From assembly GCA_030248195.1 (NCBI GenBank), contig JASAND010030611.1, positions 62,001 through 126,000 on the forward strand: a stretch of DNA of 64,000 bases, given 5' to 3'. This DNA is from Trissonchulus latispiculum. Taxonomy: Eukaryota; Nematoda; Enoplea; Enoplida; Ironidae. A model generated the notes under the pieces. It had not been told where the DNA came from. It searched no databases and saw nothing but the letters and a program-made list of their open reading frames with translations. Numbering within the stretch: the stretch's first letter is position 1; each line of letters starts with the position of its first letter. Positions 27,128-40,828 of this stretch are shown piece after piece. The position numbers and the translations under genes were made by a program.

Positions 27128-27669
27128 GGGTCTTGTCTCGATTACCCCCCCAGTACTCAAAATCCTTAAAACTTGACCAAATGAGCTAAAATGTGGTGTG
27201 GGTATGTTTTCGACCACGCTGAGTTCAAATATCGCAAAATTTTTCGATTTCGCGAAATTCGAAATTTTTCGATTTCTAAGGGGGGACCAAGGAAAACCGA
27301 AAAATTTTTTGTCTTCGAGTTTGCTGTAAAGATGTATATAGGGGTTTTCCTAAAGCTAAAGATTTCAGCTTAAGATGTAAGCTTATACTGAGCGAACGAA
27401 AAGCTGAATCGAAAAACGGACTTCAGATTCGTGTTCTACGACCCGGAAAACCCCTATATACAGCTTTTCAGCAAAATCGAAGACAAAAAATTTTTCGGTT
27501 TTCCTTGGTCCCCCCTTAGAAATCGAAAAATTTCGAATTTCGCGAAATCGAAAAATTTTGCGATATTTGAACTCAGCGTGGTCGAAAACATACCCACACC
27601 AAATTTTAGCTCATTTGGTCAAGTTTTAAGGATTTTGAGTACTGGGGGGGGGTAATCGAGACAAGACCT
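27128..27669. mobile_element. 542-bp palindromic foldback, family 1 copy a
   Basis: The ends are GGGTCTTGTCTCGATTACCC and GGGTAATCGAGACAAGACCT. Complementarity extends about 200 bp inwards (GGTCAAGTTTTAAGGATTTT and its complement, TTTCTAAGGGGGGACCAAGG and its complement). Direct repeats ATACAGTT (27120-27127) and TTACAGTT (27670-27677) match 7 of 8. Copy b is at 62452-63277 and a decayed relative lies around 47935-48171. Confidence 0.85.
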
Positions 27670-27986
27670 TTACAGTTAACATATTAAAAGCATTTTTGCT
27701 GACATCTTAATTCAAGGTAAACTATAAGTTTATTTAAAGTTTTAAAAATGCTATATATTGTGCATTTTTTACATAAGGAAACGCAGGATTAAGACTAAAG
27801 GTAACTTATAAATTTTTAATTAATCGTAATTCATTATGAATATATAATACATGTGTATATCTGTTTTGATTTTAAAAGCAGTGTTAAAATTGAAATGATT
27901 TTTTTAATTTTGTAAAACGAATGTTTTAAACTTCTGAAGTTTATCATCATGCACCCCCCCTTTGTACATATTGTAACTATGCATGA

Positions 27987-28207
27987 TGCGGGGGGCAATC
28001 GTTATCGGTATCTACGATCTCGGTTGCCCGGCCTGGGTGTGACTGCGGCCACCTTAGCGTAGAGCTAAGGGGCCAATAACCGCACGTCAGATTTGCTTGG
28101 GGGTCATGTTTTCTGTCCGCCTCTTGTCTGCCAATCTGCGGACCGCGGGGAGCAGCACACAAAAGGTCTCTTTGAGTACCTTAATTGTGTTGGGCACCAC
28201 GACAAAA
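27987..28207. mobile_element. SINE-like or other insertion flanked by 12-bp direct repeats
   Basis: AACTATGCATGA (27975-27986) and AACTATGCGTGA (28208-28219) flank a 221-bp GC-richer segment that has no counterpart in the left arm of the host foldback. I see no clear polymerase III A/B boxes. It ends with a short A run (GACAAAA). It might instead be original arm sequence deleted from the other arm. Confidence 0.5.
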
Positions 28208-28443
28208 AACTATGCGTGACTCATCTTTTGACTTTAAATATTACATCGGCATGCCCTCTGTTTCCCCAGCCACACACAAAGACGAAGGCGTTTAAGATAA
28301 AATACAGAATTTACCAGAAAATACAGTATTTACTGGATGAGTTTCAGTAAAAATGGTATTTATGTGTAAGGACGTTTAAAGAAAATACCATTCTTACTAT
28401 TAAATACCGTATTTACTGAAATCGCCCAGAAATGAATACAGAA

Positions 28444-30004
28444 AAATTCAGAGACAAAACATTTTTCCTACTTCTTGGCTCCCTTAAAAATTATTCAACA
28501 ATTCCAAACTTGATCTAATATCGGTAGGGTTTGCATAAGTTAGTGAAGACTTGCGTAGCGTTTGTAACTTTCTTCTAGTATCGTTGTTTTAATTTGTTTC
28601 AGGAAGCTTTTTACGATTACTCAAGTTTTAACGACACAAAAGCCGAAATTCTAATAGTACATCGCCAAACATCATAGCCATGTCTAATTATACAAAACCT
28701 ACCTGAACCTCCTGAACCTGCAACGATGTTTCAGCACTTTCTGCAATATAACTTATTGAAAACTAGCAAATGAACAAGTACTATCTATGTATGAAGGTTT
28801 TTACTGAAGCTTCCGTGGCCAGAAGAATTAGCTCTTCAAAACTGTGAAATTTCGTCCAATTCTTAGAAGTTTTGGCAGTTTCAAGAAAAGTGCTAATACT
28901 TAATGTTATTTGAAACGGTTTTGTCAAAAGGATTTGATTTTTCCTGTTCTTTTTGATCAATGTAAGTAAATGTCCTGATTATCTACTGATTACTTCTAAA
29001 ATTGAGTAAGCTATAGCACTTCCTTCAAAATTAGTGCCTGGTGCTGGTCTGCATTGCTGAACTTCAGCACTTAATTGTAAGAGCTTCAATATATGTATTC
29101 ATTTTCAAGGACACATTCTGTTGATTATAGCTGGAGTGTTCGATTTACGGTTTCGATTTATTTCAAAGAAACTTTTTTTGACAGCATAAGGAAGTATTGA
29201 AATTAACGTGATGACAGCGTTGACAGAGGCATACACGTTAGATGGATGAATTGATGCATACTACTAATTTTATTACCTTCTTCATCTGGCCGGTGACAGA
29301 GGTAAAAGAAGTAAAAGGAATGTGGGATCTGCGCTGAACTTAAAATCCAAAGGCCCAAAGCAATTATTTGATAGCTTTATATTGGATTTCATGCTAATAT
29401 AATTTTTTCTTGCAATACAATCCTGCAACACAACCTCCCCTCTTTCAAAGCCCTGACACTAATGAGATTGTTGGTTTCCAATTTGATTAGTTGTGTAGCT
29501 TTCTAGGTAAAGCTGAACAGTAGACCTTTGCTTTTTCAGATTTTCATCGTCTTTTCTGTTGGGGGTTTCTGATTATGAAGGCTTGGAATGAGTCTTGTGA
29601 ATGCCAATGTCTTGTGAATCGTAAAATTATATAAAATTTTGTGAAATAGATTGTGACAAGGAATTTCGAACATTTCCGGTCCTAAACTTCCTTCCGGTTC
29701 GATGCTACCAGTTTTTTTACTGATCACATCACTTTCACATTGCTTTATAATCAATTGTTTTGTAGATAATGTACATTGTACATAGTTGTCTAACAACTGA
29801 AAGTATATAACCCAGTATACATAAATATCCCCATTGTTACAATTCTCACATTTCCGTTCAGAGTCCCGTCCAGTAGAGATTTGAAGAAAGACCTCTTTTG
29901 ACACCCTTGGCCCTCCACTTTGTGCTTGAGGCCGGCCGGCCTAAGTCGCCACCGGCCAGGAAGCAAATAAGCAAGAAGAAATTTACAATTTAAAGCAACT
30001 AAAG
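28444..30004. other. Intergenic, nothing recognised
   Basis: The sequence is AT-rich with scattered short frames. The 122-codon minus-strand frame at 29536-29904 has no family resemblance and no splice or repeat support. Confidence 0.5.
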
Positions 30005-31620
30005 GGCCTATTTCTTTAGGGATTAAAATGGTAGGATTAAACTTTATTAAAAATCAGCCGGATTAAAATTTCAACAGCTGTTCCTTTAATACTGGATTAA
30101 ACGGATTAAAATTCACACGTTTAATCTGACCATTTTCAATCCGCGGGTTTAATTTTTAATTGGTTAATTTTAATCCACTTAAGGGGGGGGTCGCGATTTT
30201 TCGACCATCTCCGATTTTTCTCATTTTCACATATTTTGTAGTCCTCATGGGTCCGCAAAACAAGACAAGTGCGTTTGTTGCAAAACTTTTCCTACCATTC
30301 ACAATAGCCCTCCAAAGGTGACCCCGACATGTGTTAAACGTAGGAAAATGAGAAAGTTAGGAAACTTTTTCTGCTACCAAAAGTTTGAGCGCTGTGTAAG
30401 AGAAAATCGGCTACCACGCGGTGTCAACCTAATTTGGACTAGGTAAAGTGCTAATATCTATACAAGATTATTTTCCGTAGGGTTGCTGATTTTATACGAA
30501 TTTTCAAAGTCCGGAGAAGTCGATTTTTGCTCAAAATCGCTCTACGAGTGTGTAGGTCAGTGGACGTTTTGTCCTGTCCTGAACTAACCCTTTGATGTAG
30601 AAACTTCGCGTTTAGATATTAGCACAGTATATTGTTAGAGCTTTATTTTGCATATAATCAATCCCTATCAGACCTTTTCAGTTGCTCACAGTTTTGGTAG
30701 CAGAAATTCCATTTTTCCTCAAAAATCGTCATTTTTCGATAATTTCATGTTTGCTGCTTCATAAGTCAGTCAAATCTAAAGGTATCTCAATAAAATTTGG
30801 CATGCTAATAGGCTGGCATAAAACCTACCTGTATGTAAAGTTTCATGCCAATAGCCTATGTTTATCTCTGGTGACATACTACGATAGCATGGCGGACACC
30901 TATGGGCAAAAAATATCAAATTTTCAACTTTTTCAAATATAGCCATATTTTATATCAAAGTGAAGCTCTCGATGTCCTGAACATTTTATCTTCTTGCACC
31001 AAGTCTCTACAAAGCAGTATGAGAAAGTTAGAGCGAGTTAAAGTTTGAAGCAAATGACAGTCGGAATAAGCTTTACCAAATCGTCCAAACGCCGTGTCTC
31101 GCTCGTTGCTTGGCTTACCACTGCAATTTATGCGGTAATAAACACTTACAGGTAAAGGCTTTAAATTGATGTATTTGTCATACCACAGTCTCTTGTCATC
31201 CTATGTGTATGCAACTTCGAAGCCCTCAGCGAGTTATACTAACGTAAATACTAAATTGTAGGGATTTTAACTGCAATATCTCTAGACTGGATTGATCCTG
31301 GACTCTAAAAATTTGTCGTATTTTTGGGCACATATGGGGGTATATAATACCCAAAAATGAGCGAAATCGGTGACTATAACATTTGGTACCTGGCGACCCC
31401 CCTCCTTAATCTGCCATTAAGGAAACAACGATTAAATATTTTAATCCCCCAACTTTTAATCCGTTTAATCCACTTAGTCGCACGAGGATTAAAAAGTAAT
31501 TGCAAATGCAGGCGGCTGATTAAACGGATTAAAATTAATCTTAAAAGAAACAGCGATTAATCAGATCGAATTAAAATTAACTCGCTGATTTTTTAATCCT
31601 AAGTATGGATAAAGGAATAG
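30005..31620. mobile_element. Degenerate inverted-repeat element rich in GGATTAAA/TTTAATCC
   Basis: Iterated GGATTAAA and TTTAATCC fill 30023-30178 and 31410-31600 on either side of the TTAA-flanked element. Outer ends TATTTCTTTAGGGATTAAAA and TTTTTAATCCTAAGTATGG are roughly inverted. Confidence 0.5.
30183..31405. mobile_element. TTAA-flanked TIR element (piggyBac- or Kolobok-like, non-autonomous)
   Basis: GGGGGGGGTCGCG at the left and GGCGACCCCCCTCC at the right are flanked by TTAA on both sides (30179-30182 and 31406-31409). TTAA duplications are characteristic of piggyBac and Kolobok. The 1223-bp interior has no transposase frame. TTAA is short and palindromic, so this is moderate evidence. 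Confidence 0.6.
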
Positions 31621-31624
31621 GATT

Positions 31625-34600
31625 GGAAACCCGGCCGACCTCAAACCTACTACCTCCACTCCCTCCTCTCGATTTTCTGCAGACAAGTTTCAATGCACCC
31701 TGTTCTTTTGCCAACTTAGCTACTATACTCTAATATGGGATCCGATCGCTGGAGATTTCTTGTCTGCGCCGACGACTTGTCTGCAGTCTGCACTTAATAA
31801 GATGCAAAACTTTCAGTGGGGTAATCGGAATTAGCAAGAATTGCAATTTTTGCTGTTTTTTAGCAAAAAGTACATACATAGAATTTTTAACAATTAATTT
31901 TTAAGACATTTGAAAATAATCGTTAAAATTTACTTAATATTCGCCAATTTTGTCAAAACTAGATCAGGATCTACCCTTTCTGGCAGAGAGGTTCTGGTCC
32001 ACCCGCTTCCCTTCTCACCGAGAGTAGTGTACCAATTTTTGTGGTCTGGGAGTATGCCGACCCTCCCCCCACAAGCTCTCTACGTTACCCCATGATATTA
32101 TCGTTGTGTTATGTTATGTACTTATGTTATGTTATGTTTTATGTTATGTTATGTTATGTTATGTTATGTTATGTTATGTTATGTTATGTTATGTTATGTA
32201 TCTACGTTATCACAGTAGATGCGCTGGAGCTGTCTGTGTTGCTAATAGAAAATTATATTACGAATGTGAATGATTATGAATGATTGTGAATGAATGAATG
32301 AATGAATCCTTAAGTAAAAGTATATGTCTTGTTATTCGTTGTTAGCGTTGTCGTTGTCACTGTCGTTGTTATTGAGGCTTATACACTTATTGCAGAACGT
32401 ACAGGAGTTATATTGCTTATACTCTTATTTGTATAAGGTAGGCGGCCGGTATAGACTGTAAACCGGGTTTTTTACATTTTGTGGTCCTAGTGATACATGT
32501 AACGATTTTTAAAAATTTAAATAGAATCTCACACGCTTGTTGAGTGATTCATCTTCAAGGTAGATATTCTGCATCTCAAAACCCTGGAACGGTACGGTAC
32601 CCTGGAATTATAATTTCTTGTAGGTCCTCCAAATGCTTACTTAATGAAATAAACCTCAGTTGAATAATCTGGGTTTAATTGTTGATAACATTACCCCTGG
32701 TATATTCAGGGAAAGCGATGGCTTTCCACAGCTAACTCGTCTGCATTGTATTTCTCTTTTTGTGTTCTCACCCTACATACACGAACAGACAAAAGGTGAT
32801 TTTTAATACAATAAAGTTACTACAGACTGAAAGGTTATTTATTTTCGCCATATATTTTAGGCCGAATTGAACTTTTCTACTTGAAAACTATGGTAGGGAA
32901 TCCTCTGGTATTAGAGGAAAGGAGAATAATTTTCAGAAGATTGTTACGTACGTTGCCTCTGTCTATCTATGCCTGTCTGTGTTTATGAAAGCGAGGAAGG
33001 AGGCTCCTCCTACGCGGGTCTCTCTTTCAGGCTAGCTGTATTCTAGGCTTCCTGAGTCTCTCCTTTTGACTACCAGGCCCCTCTCTTCTTCCTCCTTCTC
33101 TAATAAATTATCCACTCTTCATTTCATCCGACTTTAGGTGTTTCTTTGTCGACTGGGCCGGACTCTAGTCGGTACCCGCTTCCGTCTCCCCTCCCCTCCC
33201 CCCTCACTCACTCACTCTCTAAATCTTACTCATCTTTACGCTGTTCTTATCTTGTCACTTAAACCTAGTTCTCCTCTAGTAGCTGTCTAAATGGCTTAGT
33301 CCAGAGAGGCTCCATTATGTCTGCTAAGGGGACATATCTTTCCAAAATAGCCACGTCTCGAATTATACAAATTTGAATATCTATTGTATGTTGTCTTTTC
33401 ATGACCGAACTGACCGAAAGCCAAAGCATGAAAATTTAAAAATTTAAAATTAACTTTTATCCTCTATTATTCGCTCACCCAGCTTGTTAATTTTGACTCC
33501 ATGCTTTTTGGCTATTTAAAATCTCGCTGGTTCAGAATGGTTGAGTCATAATAGGTGATGATAGGATCAAGTGATGATAGGGATGATGACTCATAGATTT
33601 TAATTTTAACTCGTTTAACTTCCTTCGTTTTTCCAGTGCAGGCAAACGGGTAAATGCTGCCAAACCAACAGAGTTACATTTAATTCCTTTATCCCTTAGC
33701 CTTAACCGAATCACCGAGGGGAACGGAGTTAATTGTTGCCCATTTAACTGACACGCGAAATAAGACTCTGAGACTATTGCTGATTTTTGCCAATGGTCAA
33801 TCTCGAAGGAGCAATAATGTGTTAGTTTTAGTGGTATGCCAATGCTTTGATTGTATTTGTAAAAGACCAGTCCATGGGTCCATAGGTTCTTGGACTAACG
33901 AACAATTTTCCGCTTTTATATATAGTTCTAAAAAGCTGATCCAGCAGATACGTGACCGATTGGACACTTGAGTTAGATAATCCAAGCGTGAATTCAAATT
34001 TAAGCTATTTTGGTGGTAATTCATTTTGGTGCCTAATGCATTTGAGAGTGTGTGTTAATCTCGGACTTCTGCGTCAAAGATTGCCCTAGTGATGAAGTAC
34101 AAAATTTCATTCAGTTTTCGATTCGATTTCGTTCAAGGTGGTTCAATTCATGTGCAAGACAATAGGAGCCATAATAGCACAATCTTTATAAACAGTTTGG
34201 GCGAAATCCGTAAAGGCCGAACTTTTGTGGCATCAGTCAGGCTCCATTTGCCACTTCCTTCTACAAATGGTATGTACATCGACTTTGTAAATCTAAAAGT
34301 TTAATTTTTATGTAGGACCATTGAGTGATCTTATCAGGTTGTTCTTCTCAACTCCCGCCATGTTGCCAAACTCACCAAAACGAACTTACCTTTTTCCGGT
34401 TGTAAATCAGTGAATGTTTATGTTGTATCTCAAACGACTACCTTTTAATTTAACTTAGCATTAACTCACTCAGTACAATATGGATCATCCACCTTATAGT
34501 GGTACATATATGTCTAACTCCCAAATGTTTCGATACAAGACTTGATCAAATCACAACAGTTTACTTCTCTATGATGCGCATTTCGATCTACAAATATTTA

Positions 34601-36980
34601 TACCATTCCTGTTTTTATCTTCAAGTGAAGACTTTCTGTTTACTACCTCTGGTTCTCTCTGCTTATTATTTACGGTTGAGCAGTAGTTCTTTCATTTAGT
34701 CTGCTTAGGGTGTCAGTTTCACATAAAGTAGAAGGGTGGGTGGTAGTATTCTTGACCCAGATCCTGAACACTTTTGCTGATTAGACAGAAACTGAACTTA
34801 TTAATATCTACCCTTTGAAGGTAGACAGTAATACGTTGACAACAGACATTGTAAGTTCTAATGAACAATGTTGAGTTATCTTGGCGTGAATTTACTGCTG
34901 CTATCGTGCTGGTTAATTTACGACCAGGCCGTGTTATAATGTCATCTTTTAATCTAATATTTTCTGTCTTTGTTTCTGTTTAACCAGGAGAAAAATATAC
35001 CTGAGATGATTTTTACAAAGTTTAGCCATTAATATTCAGTTCATGTAAGATTAAATTTAGAAACTTATAAACACAGCAAATGATGCTGAGACAAAATAAT
35101 AGTATTTAATAGTATTTTAACTGCAGCCTGGCATTTCATATTTATATATGTTTGACAATTTTTTGTGACGGTAAATTCTTTTGTTTTCAGTAGACGGTTT
35201 TTCAAAATACTGAAAGGTGCAGAAATTTTGAGCTGTCTGCACTCTTGCAGCTCTCTTTATGAGCTATTATGAGAAAACAGAAGCTATTAGCTGTATAGCT
35301 TCTTAGTAGTGTTGTTGCCCGGTCGGTTTTGTGGCCTGTCAAAACAAACCGGCCTGGTACCAGTTTTGCCGTATTTTTGGTGCCTTTTGCGCAAATTTTT
35401 GCTCTAATTTTAACTCCTGGTTATGATAAGAAATAATGTAATAAAACTGATATTATCACGTATTGGCCTGGGTCAAGCTTCTGTTTCTGACTGATTCTGA
35501 CCCAGTTTTCCTGCATCGCCCTACTTTGGGCCGGCCGACTGATCGCAGCGATTTGACACCGGCCGGCCAATAACTCTACTAACTGTGTAAACGAGCTTTT
35601 CTTGTTTTACCAAAGTTTCCAACTAAATCCGGAAAAGCAAGAATGCCCATTTCACACTTCTCAGAAAGTTGAAACGTACGTGTTTACCTAACATGTATGC
35701 ATATTGCATTGATGATTGCGATGCTGCGCTTTTGAACACTAGCACCGTAAAGCTTTCTCTTTTCTGTACTATACCTAAACCTTTAATTCGTTCGTATTAA
35801 GTTTTTCTGTGTGGTTTTTCTTAGCATTAGCATTTTCTTTCACCATGATTTTATGATTTTACAAGTACTTCTGCGAAACTCCATATGCGGCAGATGAAAT
35901 GGAATCCAAAGTTTGTGACTTTTATGGATCCTATAAATTTTTTGCTCCAAAGGTTTCTTTCTGCTTGAGCCTCAGCTCTGGCTCAACAACAAAGGCCTAT
36001 TCTGTTGGAGTAGATAATCAGTTGATTGCAAGTGATAAAGAGTTGTTGGGGAGTTTGGAGTTTGTCCGTTAGTGAGATTAAAATTATTGATGTTTCAAGG
36101 CGCGGGCTTGTTTTGAAGCCATGAACAGGTGAAATTGGCACTACCTAGACTACATAGAAGACCATAGCTTTATACCTACGTAGGTAGAAAATCAACTCGG
36201 CTTTAGTGTTAAGCAGTAGCTCTTTGTTATTTAGTTGCAGCCTTTTCTCAATTGCCTGCCAACTTCCGCCTGGTTGTGACGTGGGGAAACTGTTTAAAAT
36301 AAGCCCCATAAACTTCCATTTCCGGCTTTCACGCCTGCAAACATGATTCCATTATCTCTGGAATCGAATTTCCTACTGTTTACCACCTTTAACACAACTA
36401 ATTGGATTAAGAGTTAATACCAGTAATATCTGGCCAGAATTTATCCTAGCAGAATGAAATCAAAAACGGAAGCTGGCTAAAGTTACTGGCAAGTTACTAG
36501 CACTTCACTATGGTAAAGAAATTTGATTTCGGACTCTATTTTGCTCTTCCCGGCAAACTTTCTTTCACGCCTCACTCGCGACATCCTTTGACCTAGATCA
36601 TTTCTGGATTTTCCCAACGACAAAAGTATTTCAAAATTTTCAACCCCCGCTGCAGCTTTTAGCAGTTTCATTCAACCACCACACCATCCAAACTTTGTAA
36701 AATTAAACTTGTTTAAAAATGCATTAATAATTAATTAATTAAATAATTATATATTGTCACTACACTTTCTTTTTCGGCCTAATACTAAAACTAACATATC
36801 TGCTGGGAAACCTGAAGGCAATTTAAAGAGGGTCTCCTTGAAAATTCTTTATCCAACGGATATGATTCTGTAGCTATTTATGGATTTTGAAAATCGAATT
36901 CAGTTGTCTAATCATCGTAGCAAGCAGCAGTAAACGGATCGAAAAGGTAATGTATAAAGCCAAGTCGGTTATTGCAGTCT
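31625..36980. other. Intergenic, no recognised gene
   Basis: Apart from the microsatellite near 32.1 kb, this is AT-rich sequence with T/C-rich patches (about 33000-33280) and short frames without family resemblance. I see no rRNA or tRNA. Confidence 0.55.
32108..32199. repeat. (ATGTT)n pentanucleotide microsatellite
   Basis: The unit TTATG repeats near-perfectly about 18 times. The open frame through it (YVMLCYVML...) is a product of the repeat. Confidence 0.97.
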
Positions 36981-36986
36981 CACCCA

Positions 36987-37384
36987 GGGGGGGCCAGTTT
37001 CATAAAAATGTTCTCGAGTTCTCGAGTCCAGTAGCTAAACTACGCTGGAAGTTTTCGAGATCCGCAAGCCTCATTGAGAGTCACGCTGAAAAAGTTTCGA
37101 GTTCTCGAGTCAAGTTCTCTGGTCAATTTCGACCAGAGAAAATTTCGCCAACTTGAGACTTACTCGAGAAATTTTTGAAAATCTAAATTTGTAAATTCTT
37201 TCTTCCTCTTTCAATAACTTCTGTAATTGACTCAATCAATCACCATAAAATTTTTCGTAGATACTGTTACATATAATTACAGAGTTACATATAATAGAGA
37301 AGAGGCTTTTGTCACTGAAAACAGACTACTCGAGAACTTGAGAACTCGAGAACTCGAGACGGTTTTTTATGAAACTGGCCCCTG
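36987..37384. mobile_element. Foldback MITE with iterated TTCTCGAG, copy 1
   Basis: The left end GGGGCCAGTTTCATAAAAAT pairs with the right end TTTTTTATGAAACTGGCCCC. Next to both ends are GTTCTCGAGTTCTCGAG iterations and their complements. Target duplication is not clear. A larger relative lies at 45607-46613. Confidence 0.75.
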
Positions 37385-40300
37385 CTCAGTCCAACACAGG
37401 TTGCAGATTCTAAAAGAACTGAAACCTAAATCATACACACTTTGTATGACAATAATAGAAAATGTAGGCTTTAGAAAAGGATCAGAGAGAATGTCAAGTC
37501 TCCGTAACACAAAAGGAAAAGTCTGAAGCCATTCGAAACTACTTTTTGTAATATTTAACGCTACTGCGTTGCGTCTACTTTTAAAATTTTGCCCGTGTCA
37601 AAAATGCCCGTTAAAAATGTCAGTGTCATTCCAAGTCTCAAGCCCAGTTATTACAGATTTGATTTTTGCCTCTCATACGCGCTTCACAGAGATCGAAACA
37701 GACACAGGATCACTCTGTTCACCCCTCTTCTGTTTATTTCTAGCGTTGTACGTTGTATCTCTGTTAATAGGCTGGTGATTTTATTAACGTAATCATTTCC
37801 AAGTTTAGGTAGTTCATGCGCGACGGAGTTTACTGTAGAGTACACATCATTTTGAAGTACAGCTTTCCCAATGGTTTAAACATATATGCTGGCTATCAAT
37901 GATTGATTTGATTCAACCCATTTGATTCAACCATCCTCCTTAAAAACCATTATAGATTTTTTCTTGTTTCACTTGAGTCAAAAATGATATCAGCTGTGAG
38001 CTAAATTTTAAGATCGACAACGAGGTATCTGCGAGATTAATCCGGGCGTCCATTGCAAATGGTCAACAAGGTAATGTTAACTTCAAAATGAAATACTTAA
38101 AGAATGAAACTGCGTGGATAGGATATTAGGACCACTAGGACTGCGTATTTTAGCTTTCTTAACCAAAACTTCTCACTGACATAAGCTAACGTGGGGAAGG
38201 GAGAATGGGGGGGGCAGACCCCCAGACCGACAAAAAGGATAGGTTCTCTTGGGCGAAAAGGAAAAATGGGTAGACCCTCCTATTCCAGAAGAGGGAAAGT
38301 GCAGACGTGCAGTAAAAGTAAACAAAATTCGTTATATGTAAAGTTTTAAGAACGTTATATGTAAGAGTTTTATCTGTTAGGTTTGTAATCTGTTATTTTT
38401 TGTGATCAAATTACTGAAAGTATCCTCTTGGATTCTGGAGGACTTGATTACGTATGTTGGTTAATTTGAGATGCTTTTTAACTTAGAATATACTAGAGCC
38501 GAAATCGCAGACAATGCCACAATTATCCCCATCAGCCGACCTTCTCAAGTTCCACATCCACGTGCTTAAACTTAGTAATAATGATCGGAATTAGATTTAT
38601 TACTCAAGCATAGGTAAACCACTTTTAGATATCGTTGACGCAGCCCAATTCCACAGTCCCTATTTTTGCCAGTTATCTTTTTTGAGGTTCGTCAGAGAGA
38701 GAAACAGTTTTGATTTCCTCTATAAATTAGATTTCCTGCCTTCAGATTCTCGGCCGTGTGGTTTCAGTTCAGCGTTGGAAGGTCATAGAAATTTCATAAT
38801 CTGGTTAGAGGGATTTTTCTAAAGACAAGTTATGCTGTTTTCCCCTAATTGCATTCTAGCTTTTCCATCTGTTTTAATTAAGCCAGCCAATCCCCCAGTG
38901 GTTACATCGCTCCTTGTTTGGTTTTTCAGACCGGCTTTATCTGCTAGGCCGAGGTTCTTAATGAGCTAACGCACCCACTAACGACCCCGCTTCCCTTCCC
39001 TTCTCTCCGTCATCCCTTATTCCTGGAATTTTAATCATACTCAGAGACCCAGCTGACAGGACTCAAAAGTTAAGCCTTTCATTAAAGTTTAGACTTTGGT
39101 TTTGCCAGGAGCCGTCTCTGACATTCGCTCCCACCTCTAACAAACTATCACCATTTACAGCAGTCTCATTAAACCTTGTCGCAAATGTGAGAAACTGAAG
39201 CTGAAACAGAATATGCTAGAAATTAATAAAAATTCGAAGTGCTCTAAAAGTTCAACTGGCGAACGTTTTCATTTACTATTGATGTTTAAAATTATTGTTT
39301 GTGTAGTGACCGAAATACCTGTTAGCTGGGTTCGTACATTGTATTAATGACATAACTCCCCTAACTTAGCCAGGAGTTTTCCATTACTTTTTATGCAGAC
39401 TAACTACAACCGCACCTGTTATCTTGCTCCGAAGTCCGAATTTCTGCTCTAATATTATGAAACATATTATGAAACGTTTCTTTAAAGAATTTTCTAGATA
39501 TTTTCACCGCTTCAAAAATCAAGCAAAGGCATATAATATAATCCTTTGCAATTATGTTATGTAAAACATGTTAAAAAAAGTTATGCCAAACAAGGTTACA
39601 TATTAAGGTGATCTAAAGTTTATTATCTGATTTATTTATTTATGTATTTACGTATGTCACAACTTGTATATATAACTCAGTCATAACATGCTATTTTGGA
39701 AACCACTTTTCCAACTTTCCCTCACTCTTTTCTCTTCTGTTTTCTGTCAGTAGAAGAAAATGACTGATCCAGTGCATTAATCTTTGTTTCTGTATTTTGC
39801 AGGATAATGTTTAATGTATGTGCCTTGAAGTGTGGTGATTTAATCAGTCGGGTATCCAAGCTCCATTACCAGGTAATCATTCATTCACCATCTGGTATCG
39901 CCGTTTATCATGGCCTTTCTCTTTCAGAATCAGAACCCTCCAATATATCACTAGAACCATGTCCTTAGGTATATACCTACATTTCTAGTCTCTTTAAACC
40001 GTAGGCCGTATGCTGAGTTTAGGCTTGTTGAATTCAAAGACCTCACTGCACCGCGTAGCCATACACCGCTATCGTCATTTTTGGCTTTTGATCAATGAAC
40101 GATGTAATCAATTCTGAACTGTAGTCAGGGGGAACCAACTTTGGACAACATGATGTTTCGTAATAGCTGAATGTCAAGATGGATTCAGCATGTAAGCTGA
40201 CATGTTAGCAGTCGCAGTAAAGCAATATAGGCTAGGTACGATAAAAAATATTGGCAAAGAATTATGACTGTAAAACCCGAATTGAATTTGGATCGATCCC

Positions 40301-40774
40301 TATTCCCTTGTATTATATTCCCTTGTATTGTCTTAACTCTACCTGATTTACTCACTGACACGAAATTTATCTGGCGAATTGATTTTGCGCATGTAATCGA
40401 AGCCTCCTGCATCCTTCGACCCAAGCGACGCTTACAAAGTGAGAACACAAAGCAATAAAGCAAGAAAATATGAGTGACCCAAAACCCAATATATATACAG
40501 ACATAAGAAGCAGACGACGGCCTTTACTTCGGAAAGTGGGCCGCATCCCGAGGGGAGGTGCCAAAGAACTGAATTTTCTGACTTATGGGAAAACTTGTAA
40601 AACAAAATAGAATTCTTAATTCTTCCGGATTCTGGAGACTTTTTCGGGAAACGGCAGAGTACAGTAAAACTTCGCTGAATCTTTTTCAAGAAAGAGAAAA
40701 AAGAGTCAATTTTGGCAGTACTCCGCTGTGTAGTTTGGGTAAACGACGTTGACTACTTCATGATTTTGACTTGA

Positions 40775-40828
40775 AGTATTAGATTAAATTACAGTATTAG
40801 ATTAAATTACAGTATTAGATTAAATTAC
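40775..40828. repeat. 18-bp minisatellite, three units
   Basis: AGTATTAGATTAAATTAC is repeated three times in perfect tandem. Confidence 0.95.

Larger units (their letters stand above)
26805..28443. mobile_element. Long-arm foldback element containing two nested insertions
   Basis: The left arm (about 26805-27115) and right arm (about 27900-28443) are inverted copies. Shared landmarks, in reverse order, are CGATTTCAGTAAATACGG, AAGAATGGTATTTTCTTTAA, the GTGTGTGGCTGGGG region, ATGCATAATCA, and AAACTTCAGAAGTTTAAAAC. Inside lies another palindromic element (27128-27669), and the right arm carries an extra segment at 27987-28207. No transposase is visible. I could not fix the target duplication because the left end has extra GTAAATACTGTATTTACTG text. 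Confidence 0.75.

Noticed and set aside
27987..28207. 5S rRNA, tRNA or spliceosomal RNA gene
   Set aside because: The GC-rich segment has small hairpins, but I could not match it to these RNA families and saw no clear A and B boxes.
32041..32283. 80-codon frame with YVMLCYVML repeats
   Set aside because: It is a translation of the (ATGTT)n microsatellite.
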